Below are positions 47,951-59,900 of a stretch of DNA of 64,000 nt, in pieces. The translations under genes and the position numbers were made by a program. The notes under the pieces are model-generated. The model was not told the DNA's origin. It was given only the letters and a program-made list of their open reading frames with translations, and made no database searches. Source of the DNA: Bemisia tabaci (lineage: Eukaryota > Arthropoda > Insecta > Hemiptera > Aleyrodidae); NCBI RefSeq assembly GCF_918797505.1, contig NC_092793.1, positions 3,916,366 through 3,980,365 of the forward strand, read 5' to 3'. Numbering within the stretch: position 1 is the stretch's first letter; each line of letters starts with the position of its first letter.

Positions 47951-50900
47951 GTTAGTTCAAACAGTATTTGTTCTTAATCTCTCTTCCTTACCATTTGTAT
48001 CATCAGCTTAGGACCAAAATGCCTGGCAATTTCATTACCAATAAATTAATTGTTCAACTTCGTAAAAACAAGAAAGTATATAATGCAGTAACAGCACTCA
48101 ATGTAGTCCTCATGCCACTACCCTCTTTATAAGTTCAGGGTTTATTTATGTTCACAGTCAGTGGCGTGGCATGAATGATCGAGTATCCATATTTTCTCAT
48201 TTGAAGCTGTGGTAAACAATCAATTCTTACGGTGTTCGCTGCGAACACCCTGTTTTTTGATCCTTTTCCATAGGATTAAATGGTAGATCAATTGATATAA
48301 TGCAAAACACGCCACTTTACTGTCCACAGTTTTTATCGGAAACTCTTCATCATGAATTAAAATGCACTAAGTTGAACTTTTAACAAGGTCCTTGCACTTT
48401 TCTTCGGAATGCAGCATGAAGTATAGTGCTAGTAATTGATTTCTTCATTCTAATTTTATGATTAATGGTTAAAATGGGTATATTTCCTTTCCACTTTTGG
48501 TTGATTTTAATTTGTGAAAAACTCAAATTAATTAGATTTTTTATTTTATCTACTCTAATAAAATTAATTTCTTTAATCTTATTATATTACTTATTTTCAA
48601 TATCAAGATTTTTCTTTGTTATGATTAGTTCATCTATCTTTGGTAGTTTAATAGGACTAAACAATAGGACTATAGGAAGGCAACTGCCTTGATGCATTTT
48701 TAAAGTTCAGTTCCATCCTGACTTCAGCAACTACCTACTTAGAGACAATTTTTACAGTTTTATATTCAAAGTGTTAAGGGCTGTTCCTAAATTACATAAT
48801 GCACCTTTTCTGCATTTTTGACACCTTGTAATGACACCTTTTTCCCCCTTGTAACGCTTTTGTGAGGTAGGGCCCTATCCTTTAACACACTAAAACAAAA
48901 TGGCATAACACTATCCTCGATCCTCCCCCTGAGCATTACGAAATTCAGGGACAGCCCCCAGGCAGGGCTGTAAGAAATTCCTGACTCTATTATGAATTTC
49001 CTCCTCCTAATGTTTTTCAACTTCAAAGTTTTTGCATTCCCTAGTTCTAGTCCAGGCATTGAGTATTATGAATCATATAAAGCTAAAGTTTCCATGAATG
49101 GAAATACCTTCCGTGCGTAGTGTCCAATGCATTGATTGCCTAAGTCGAAAAATGTGTATCTCAGATTGCAAGGTGGTATATAAGTCTTTGCTCATGTATT
49201 TTTTTTTTTTTAAGGATATCTAACCTACAGTTTCTACTGAAATTTTCCAGTAAACACTAGTGAAAATACCCAGAACTTTCAACTTTGGAAAAATCCTTTT
49301 AAATTTTTTTTTTTTTTTCCAAAATGGATTTTTTGTTTGATTTTAAAATTGGATCATCCCTATTTAGAGGAAGGCATTGAACTCAATGTACCTCTATAAA
49401 TTTAATATTTTTACTTAAAGGGAAGATTATCGCGTGTAGATACAGAGGAGGCAGAGGGGTAAACTGCCGTGCTAAGGAAGAATACCGTATGAGTCATCAG
49501 GCACTGCCAAATTTCTTCCAATAAAATACGAATTTTCAAGAAAATTGTTGGATATTTTTCAGACAATTTTGTACAGACTTTTGTCTAAAATATCTGAAAA
49601 TTTCTAGGAAAACTATACACAACTTTCCTGCAAAATGCATTTTTTATCTGGGGAAATTTGGCAACTCTGAAATGTTCATACGGCGTTCTTCCTTAGCATG
49701 GCAGTAAAGATCCTAATACGTTCAACAGTGGAACTGCAGGATCTTGATTGCTGGGTTTCAAAATCTCTTTTCCCCATTAATTTTATCAAAGGAGAAAGAA
49801 CCAAGTCTGTTGCTTGAAATTTTTACACAATTTTCTTTATTCAGAGTGGAAAAGTGAGAGAAGTTTATGAGAAATGACATGGAGTATTTTTATATTTAAA
49901 AAATGAGGAATGTTAAGAAGTTTGCAACATGGCAAAACAAGATTGGCATTCGTGCAGTCTAACGGGCAATACTTACTCGGTAATTTTTCAGTGTATTTTC
50001 CTAAAGGTATGATTTATTGGTTTTGGGACTAATGAATTTTTTAACCCCTGGCACTGCTTTTTCCAACATCTCTGCTGTGGTTTTTTGCTTTCTCCTATTT
50101 TTCTTAAGTTGATGAAATTTTTTCTGACACCATGCCAACTTACCACTTGCACTCCATTTTTTGTACATTGAGTGCAAGATACGCCAGAGTGTCGCACAGT
50201 TGCACTCTTGTTTTTTACAGCTTAAAATCCCAGCACTTATTGGTCTTTTCCATTTCAGAATTGCTCAGAAGATCCTTTCACCCAAGATATCAGCGAGTTT
50301 GTCTCAAGAGGAGTGTTCCCCCGTGTCTCAAATGATTATTGCGTAATTACTGTCCCACAGGGTTGCCACGGTCAGGGAATACTTGGAAAACGGGAAATGT
50401 CAGAGAATTTTAAAAAGTCAGGGAAAACCTGGAAATGTGAGGGAAAATGATGAAAGTGTCAGGGAAAAAGTGTCAAGTCACCTTTATTTACTTTCCGGAA
50501 TGGGTTTGACAATTTGAACAACAGATTTTGTGTGGAAACCATTTCAAATCTTTAAAAGTTAAAATCTTTTGGCATATCCATTGTCAGGAAATTTTACCAA
50601 AATGTGTCAGGGAAATGTCTGGGAATTTCTTTTCTTCAATTCTGTGGCAACCCTGTACGTCCCAATATTATTTTTCTTTTCATTATATCCTTTAAATTAT
50701 CAAAAAGTCCTTACATCTTCAAAATTTGACCACAGTTTGTTGATTATTCAAAAAAGAAATGTAACTTATAAAAAATTCAAATCTCCAATTCACTTATTAT
50801 TTTCAATATCAGATTTACAACTTCTTGAAAATTGGTCTCAGTTCAAGTTCAAAAACTTAAATGTCTTACCGCTTAGTTCTCTGTTTTCTCTCCTCTTTTT

Positions 50901-53900
50901 AAGTGTTTTTGGATACCATTTAACACTAATATCTGAGTGAAAACATTCAAATCCTTTAACTTTTCCTCTCATTATTTTCTATTTTTTTCCTCCTTAAAAT
51001 TTTCCTTTAGAGGATGCATGGTTTTAATAATGCTTGGTTTCATTTCTCTGGATGCTACCTTTTTCATTTATTGCCTCATTACTTCCCTTTTAACAAGAGT
51101 CTTTGTCATTAAAAGTGTTGGTAATTTCATAAGACAGCAGAGGTTGCAGTTTCTTCCTTCGGAATCTTAATTGGTAGAAAGTTTCTAATGAGATTTGTTT
51201 TTGTTTTAGGTGAAAATGGCTCTCCGAACTTCTGGTCACTTACTATTGGGAGTTGTGAGAATATACTCTCGAAAGGCTAAGTATCTATTGGCTGATTGTA
51301 ATGAAGCTTTCATCAAAATCAAAATGGCTTTCAGGCCTGGAATGGTCGATTTGCCTGAGGACAATAGGGAAGCTGCCGTCAACGCAATCACACTCCCAGA
51401 AGTGTTCCATGATTTCGACACTGCAATGCCTGAATTGAAGTAAGTTCCGTACGAAACAGAAGCAAGTAATTTTACTCTTTACTATTCCTACCAATTAATT
51501 CACGAAAGAAAGTAAATTATTACTTATTTTGGAGAATTAACTTATCACTTAAAAAAACCTATCTCCGTGCCCCTTGAATCCAGCAATTCTGTCCTTTGAT
51601 GTTCTTTATTTTTCTCTCAATATTTTGTGTCCGTTCATTTTCTATTTCAAGAGTTACAAAATTATTTTGGCTCAAATCTAAAACGTAGAAGTGCCCTGCA
51701 GGACCAACCCATAAAACATTAGAGTTTTTGTCACTCCAGTCGGCCTTATTTATCCACCTGGTAATAAGTGGTTACAAAAAAGTTGTGCCAAAATCAATGT
51801 TGCAGCAGCGTTTTCACATTGATTCTATAAAAGCATTTTTTCCTGATGGGTGGACAAGCAAGAGCCATTGGTCTCAGCTACGCTGCTGCTTGTCTTGGTA
51901 ACCCATCCCCAAAAAATTGAGCCCATCTGGACCTTATAGGCCCCTCTTCAAGAACTCTTCAATGGACCACTAGACAAGGTGCGAATTCAAACAATCTGAT
52001 ACATTTTTCTGAACAAAAATTTCACGTAGAACACGATTCACACAACGAAAATTACTGAAACCAACTCCTAACAAAGATGTTAACGTTTTCATTTCACATT
52101 GGTTACGAGGAATTTGAACTGCCCGCTCACAAGAAACTCAAAGCTCTACGTGAGTCAAACCGCGCACTACAACGGTTTCAGCAAGCTTCTCAACCGAGCA
52201 ATGCTCATTTCCCGCCATACACTTTTCAAACTATAAGAAAGAGCTTGATGCAAAAACGGCTTTTTTCGCCCCCCCTCTGGAAGTTCTTCAGACTTTGTCT
52301 ATTGATTACTCATACTTGAGCGCTTCTTTTCCCAAATTTTCAGACTCCCAAAAAATTTTGGGGGGGAGCTAGGGGGGGTGGAAGTCAAAACCTGTGAACC
52401 TCGATATCTCTAGAACAAAGAAAGATATCGAGGTCCGGTTTGGACGAAAAATCGTCTAAAATTGCATACTTTAAGATTCTAAAGGTCGAAATCCCGATAT
52501 CACATTTTTAAGTCAACAGATGTGCTTTTTTCCAGTTTTTAGGTCTAGAAAATTTCTTTTAAACAAAAAATTTACAAAGATCTCAATTTTTTATTTGAAC
52601 CAAAACCAGTTTTTTAAATTGTTCGTCTTTTTCCGCATCCAACGAGTGGTCCATTAAGCTGGGGAACCAAACGGTTCCGGAGTTATGATCGATTGAAGTT
52701 TCCGCTCAACGCGCGCCGACCGATTTTCGCGCGCAAAAAAGTCGGATTTGACTGTTATTAGATCAGATTGAATGTTCAAACTGAGCAAAATGCTTTATTA
52801 GGGACTCTTGAGGGTCGCTGAGTTCAGAAATTACAGATACTTCCAAATAATTTACGTTTTTAAAATTACAGCTCCGCAGCGCTATTTTAGAGGCCCACTG
52901 AGCGCCGACTGGTCGCTCAGTGGTCCTGTCCGAAGCTGCAATTTTGAAAACGTGAATTTTTTGGAAGTATCGGTAATTTCTGAACTCATCGACCCTCAAG
53001 AGTCCCTAATAAAGCATTTTGCTCAGTTTGAACATTCAATCTGATCTAATAACAGTCAAATCCGACTTTTTTGCGCGCGAAAATCGGTCGGCGCGCGTTG
53101 AGCGGAAACTTCAATCGATCATAACTCCGGAACCGTTTGGTTCCCCAGCTTAATGGACCACTCGTTGGATGCGGAAAAAGACGAACAATTTAAAAAACTG
53201 GTTTTGGTTCAAATAAAAAATTGAGATCTTTGTAAATTTTTCGTTTAAAAGAAATTTTCTAGACCTAAAAACTGGAAAAAAGCACATATGTTGACTTAAA
53301 AATGTGATATCGGGATTTCAACCTTAAGAATCTTAAAGTATGCAATTTTAGACGATTTTTCGTCCAAACCGGACCTCAATGTCTTTCTTTGTTCAAGAGA
53401 TATCGAGGTTCACAGGTTTTGACTTCCACCCCCCCCCCCCCCTAGCTCCCCCCAAAATTTTTTGGGAGTCTGAAAATTTGGGAAAAGAAGCGCTCAAGTA
53501 TGAGTAATCAATAGACAAAGTCTGAAAAACTTCCAGAGGGGGGGCGAAAAAAGCCGTTTTTGCATCAAGCTCTTTGCTATAGCTGAGCCAAAGCGTCAAG
53601 ATTGAGGTTGCCAGATTTTTACATCGCAGAGACTGTCATGATAACATTTAGCGCGCGATGTGAATCAAGTAGAGCATTGAGTTTTCATGAGCAGGTGGTT
53701 TGAATTCTCGCATCAGGAATCATTAAATATCTTTGTAAGGAGTTGATTTCGGTAATTATCGTTGTGCGTATCGTGTTCTACGTGAAATTTTGGTTAAGAA
53801 ATATGCATCAGAATGCTGAAATTCATACTTACCTTGTCTAGTGGTCCATTTTATGAATAGAAATAAACGTGAGAGAGAAATCATAATCCTTTTAATGAGA

Positions 53901-56900
53901 CCTATAATTCATTAAAAGCAACCATTATTATTGATTGATTGGTCTGTTTTTCCCTGCCAGTGATGTTGACATTGAAGCTCAGTTCAGCTTAAATCAGTCA
54001 AGAGCAGAAGAAATTACTATGCGTGAAGATTACGGCAACATTTCAAATTTAGTCTCACATGAGGAGGGATTCGGTGATATGGAGTTTGATACAGACGCGC
54101 CAGAGTTGTTGCGTGCCTCTACCCTCGAACCATCCTTGGATCAAGTAAGTAGTCGAATTGTTTTTATTTGTTGGTTTTGTACTTTACCTGTTGAATACAA
54201 TGGTTTTTCATTAACGCCAAAAAGTGATGAGGAGACCTAAACTCGGGTGCAGATTGTTCATGACTGAAGAACCCGCTGGTCAAGATGTAATGGGCCACTA
54301 GACAAAGTCTAAACTAGAAGAAAACATCACATGTTTCATCTTCTAAAATTTATGTAGGAAACGATTAATACTCAAGGTACCTACTTGGGAAAGCAACTCT
54401 TGACTGACTCGTGATCTCAACAAGGATCAAATGGAAGTTTCACTATACCAATTATTGTCGCTCATCATACGTAAGGGCGTATCTCATTTTCAACATGAGC
54501 TTTGTTCTCCTTATAAGCCTATGCTTTCCGCGGCTCCTGTGAAAATAGAGATACGCCCTTACATCAGAGGAGTGATGAAATGATGTCATTTTGTATTATT
54601 GCTGTTGAACCAATGTAAATTGTACACAATTATGTCTTGTGAAGAAGTTGCTTGCTGTACTTTCCTTCAGGTAATTTGTTTTTCTGGTGAAATTTTGAAG
54701 AGAAAACCCCCTCCGAGGTGCTTCAATCTGTTCTTTGTCCAGAGGCTCATTGTGACCAAAAATTTTAGTCTTTTATATGAAAGAGAGGATAGTCGTCGAA
54801 AGAAAAACAATTTATTTGTTTTGTCTATTGTTATTTTCATCCCCGGTTTTTTTTTTTTTTTGTGTACAGTTGAAATTTGGGTGAGCAAGTTCTTTCATTG
54901 CAATTGTGCTCATCGTCTTCAGGGAGCTTAAAAACGTGCCTACATAAAAAACAGCTGAGCGCTTCTCTAATATGAACGTATTGGAGCTTTCCCACTTTTT
55001 TTTTGTTCCTATATTTGGTTCTATATTAATAGAAAATATATTATATAGAGGCCTGTGGCCGCTACGCTGCCACCAACCACTGCTACACTTAAAAAATAGT
55101 AGAAAAACCATGTTCATGTTATTTAAAAGATGAATAGATTCCAAAGCTGACGGGTGCATGCGAAAGAAAGTATATTTGTCTCTAATTGCAACGTTGTGTA
55201 CCAATTTTTATGTTTTATTTTTGTACACCGGTATTTTTGTAATCCCTATTTTATCATTTCCTTTCAGGCAAATCTGTTATTCAGTGATGATGTTGATTTA
55301 GACAAGGACAAGGAACCATTACCATCAACTTCTGCAGGTAGTCTTTTGAATCACCGCGCTGCATTAGAAATTGATGCACCTATTCAAGATGATGGCTTTG
55401 GTGGGAATTTAGGCCAAGATATGATTGGTTAGTACCAACTTCTTTTTTTCTTTAGCTCATTTAATTGCTTAAATTCTAAAACTGTGAAAGAAATATGTTG
55501 AACTGAATTTTCTCAGCAATAATGAAATACACAGAGTCCTGAAGTGCTCATTCCCAATCTACCATAAATTTTTTTAGAAATTCAAGCCTTTACCGATACT
55601 CACTGGTGCTTGGTGCTCAGCTGTACTTATTTTTGCATTTCTTTTGATTTGGAATAAACGGTCACAGACAGTTCGGGCAACAGAAAATTCAAGGGTCAAA
55701 GAATAAGGAAAGAAACTTGACACCCTGAACAAAATTTTCATGTGCATTTTGTACATGCATTTTGTACTGTGCTTTTTGAAGAAGCAAAACATGGCAACCC
55801 CTCTTAAAGATCTATTTTTGTATCTTTACTGTTCAATTTCACTCAAAGTTAGCCAAAATTGTCTTTTATATGATGCTAAATAAAACGCCTCCTCAAACCT
55901 TCCTTGGTTATAATACAAACTGCAAAGGAGCTGATTAAGGAATGACTGTGAATGGAGCCCATCGCTCCGATATGGTGCTAGTGCTTCTTGTTGTTGATAA
56001 ATCTATGACCCTGTCAATGCAGAAGTTTGCACTTGAAGGTTTCAACATGGTTTGTCAACAGGAAGAGGAAACCTTCATAACTTTAGATCGGTAATTTTTT
56101 TCCAACTTCTTTTTATCTGAAACTAGAATTTTACTGTTTGGTATACTTAATTGTTGCGTTTCATTCATACAATTTTACTTTAAAAGATTCTTATCACTAA
56201 AATCTAAATTTTTACCAGTTCTGGAACCATTCATTTCTACAATAAAGTATTTATAGCCCTCACAGGCGCTAGCCTATCAAAACATTTGGAAAACTGGAGA
56301 AAGTTAAATTTAAAGTTAGATTTAACGAAGGAGCAGCATTGCCACTTGATAGTTAAATTTTGAATGTTTCTCATCTATCAATTGGTTTTGTTTACTTTGA
56401 CAGCAGGAGGGTTGTTCGAAGGTGGCTTGTTTGATGATGCTCCTATGCCAGAAGTTCCTGCTGTTGACACAAGCTCTGTGGCACAGCTGGATATGCCTCA
56501 AGAACAACCTGCACATGCCGCAGACAGTGATGATGATGACCACTTCGACCATGCCATGCCTAGTCCTGGAGCACCCAGTTCGGACGGTTCTCGCCCGGCT
56601 TCACCGTTAGATACCAACAATATGATGCCGCCCCCGCTCCCGCCTCAAGCACCCACCCAAGAGGCACCTCCGCTTTTTCCAGAGCCACAAGAACCTGAAC
56701 CAGCTGCCGATCATACGACTTTACTTCAGAATGAAGAGGAAAGTTTTGCACTTGCTCCCGTAGATGCCTCTGCCCTCAAAGGTATTCATCCCTCTAATTT
56801 ATATTTTTTTGTGTGTTGAGCGTAGGAATTCTGCTGAGGATTCGCAGATAAAGTATGAATGAAAGTAGATTATTAATATCTTTCTCTCAGAAACTTTACC

Positions 56901-59900
56901 TTTCAGTTTGCATAAAAGGAATTTCAGAAATCAATATCTGAACGAGATATTAGCGTGGAATTTTAACATTAATCCAATAACAGATATGGTGTTGGAACAA
57001 CTGACAAAAGAAAAGAGCCAAGCGACTGATGTATCATCACTGAACATCTACAAGCTTAAAGTAGCCCTTCATAACAGCCCGAAGTTTTTGGCCTTTAAGC
57101 TCACAACTTATTAGTCTCACTATCAAAATTACGGTTTTTCTCTTTTGTAATTTAATCCAAAAGTATAATTAAATTCTCCGGCTTAGCATATACCAAGACT
57201 CCTTTATAAACCAGATAAGTTCCAGCTTCACAGAAAATCATTCTTAGACACAACAAAAACCTTTTATCTCTTTAAAAGTGGTTCCTTCAAAAGTTAGTAC
57301 CAGTTCATCTGGCTTTCCCCTCCTTCCACTTAAATTCATACAGAGCTGTAGAATATACACTGCTTTTGAATATTTATACAGATATATATCGGCCATTATT
57401 TTTTTTACTTTGTGTAAAAGCTATTATTTAAAAATGTGTAGTTGTTACAACTCTTAACCGAATTTCATCACTTACAGGGCTGACCAAAACGAAGAGGAAA
57501 AGAAAGCTTATTGTCGATGAAATCAAAAATATTTCGGGAGAAGAGATGAAAGCGCAGCTCTCAGACACTAGTGATATTGTTACAACGCTAGACTTAGCCC
57601 CACCAACGAAGCGGCTAATGCACTGGAAGGAGACAGGTGGTGTTGAAAAACTTTTTGCCCTACCGGGACGTCCAATTCCTGCCCGAGTTTTATTCAAGGT
57701 AAAGATATAATTTTGTAAATCATTGCGAGAGAAACTTAGTTTACTCGAATGTATGAAAAAGCTTCATACTTGCTTCCTTTCTCTGCAAAACAACTTGTGT
57801 AACAAATGTTTCTTCAATGAACGGGAAATTCGTATTTACGCATAGAAGATCGTTGATACCTTGGCAAGGAGTTGCTTTCACTAATTTTCGCTGCGCAAAT
57901 TGTGTTCTATGTGAAATTTTGACAAGGAAACATGTACTGTATCGCCAGAGTTGCCACATCTGTGGAATACAGGATTGAGTCAGGAAAAACCTGGAATTTT
58001 CAAAGAGAATGACAAAAAGGAAAAGTTGTTGAGTCACCTTTACTTTCTTTCTGGAAAGGGCTTGATGTTTTGAAAACAAACAAACAAATGTTGTCCAAAA
58101 CTATTTCAAATTATGTCTTTTAAATTATCTGGAATATCAATTAATGTCACAGTCCAAATTTGGCCAAGAAAATCAGGAAAATGTCAGGGCATTTCATTTC
58201 CTAAATTCTGGAACAACCCTAATTTATCACATCAACTTCAAAGTTTCAGTGTTGAAGTCCATTTATCGGTTGAACAACAAAAATGTAAGACGATTTTCAT
58301 TGTCAAACTTCCAAAAAATGGTTAGAACTGGCACTGGAATGGTGGTGGCACTTGTTTAGAATCCAAAAAATCTTTAAGGCACCCATACTTTAGAGAACTA
58401 ACTTAGGACTCTTCCAGAGATTTCATTACCAACCTCTCCTCAAATATTTAACCAAGCTTAATTTTTTCCAGAACTACCAGCGGCACCTAACCTCGAGGGC
58501 AGCACCCAATGAAGACTACAACGGAGCAGATAACGCTGCTGACCAAATGCCTCTAGATTTGATGAATGATGGCAAACCAGAGGCAGAAGTAGAGAAACCG
58601 GAGCCCGCAACTAGAGGTCGAGGCCGTAAGAGGAAACAGCCAGCGGAACCTGTAGTCGAAGAACTCCCACCACCGCCAACACCTGTAATTCCACCTCCAA
58701 CTCCTGAACCGGCACAGATGCAAATGCCACCATCTGTTGGCGTTCCCGAGCCAATCCAGGACACAACCCTGCCGCCCATCCCGGAGGAAATAGAAGCACC
58801 CATGTCCGTTCCCCCGATGTCTGTTCCTCCAGCTACTCCTGCCCCTACTCCTGGAATGCCCTTAATGGAGGAACAAGCGCCAGCACCTTCTCCGGCTCCG
58901 TACCCTCCTATGTCTGAATTAATACCAGAAATCCCGAACAGGTTCGTATACATTTTTATTGTGTTGTCTTGCATTTCCTTTTAAAGATCTAAAGCTGTTG
59001 TCAGCATGTTTCCTTTTAAACTGGAGAAGAGTTCCGCGTTAGCTATTCCGAAATACTCTGTAGAAATGTCACGCCACTGACACATTGAAATATTTTCAGA
59101 GTTTGGCCTTTGAGATAATTCGTCCAGGTTCGTGGCATGGTGGAACTAGCGTGTGATATGTGGCATTGATCGAGTCAAAAATATCAGCAGATTTCGATTT
59201 TTAGCCCAATAAAAGGACCATAACCCCTTAAGCTTCTGCACATGAGTCTAAAGAATCACTCTCAACCCAAAAATTGGCAAAATTCAGAGAAATGAAAGAA
59301 GGATTCTTTTTGGAAATAAACATTGTACTTGATACAGAAGTTGATTACTGTATGTATCAAATGAAAGATTTTTTCTGTAGAGAATCGTCCTTTCATTTCT
59401 CTTAATTTTGCCAATATTTTGGTTAAGAATGATTCTTTAGGCTCATAAACCGGGGCTATTGTCCTTTTTCCAGCTTAAAATTCAAAATCAGCCAAGATTT
59501 TGATTTAATCAATGCAATCTATCACAAGCCAGTTCCACCATGTTAGAGAGCGGGAAGAATCTTCTTAGTATGGAAGTATTTTTCAAACAACAAAGAATGT
59601 GTGAGTCAGAAGACCACTCCATTTCCTCCCTTTCCGATGCCTTTTTCCGAAAGTAATTTTTTATGAGCTCTGTCAAAATGGATGGAACCAATCTGACTAT
59701 TTAGAGGAAAGAAAAGGCAGAAGTTTTTTCAGTAAGATGCTCTCAAAGGCCCAGACTTAGTTTGGAATGTAAGACACCTGTGGATACTCATTTCAAGCGA
59801 AAGGTGGGAAGTATCTCAATTAATGATAGGAAACTCACAAGTAGGTGTCAAGTAATTTTAGTTCTCGTCATATCGTTAGTAGATTCTCGTTTTAAGTAAA

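Noticed and set aside
52763..53044. two similar 78-codon ORFs on opposite strands
   Set aside because: Produced by the symmetry of the palindrome; no motif of a transposase.
56908..57114. coding-looking ORF in Rad21 intron 5 as an alternative last exon
   Set aside because: The acceptor CTTTCAG at 56906 is present but the phase from exon 5 reads a stop after 11 codons; not recognised otherwise.
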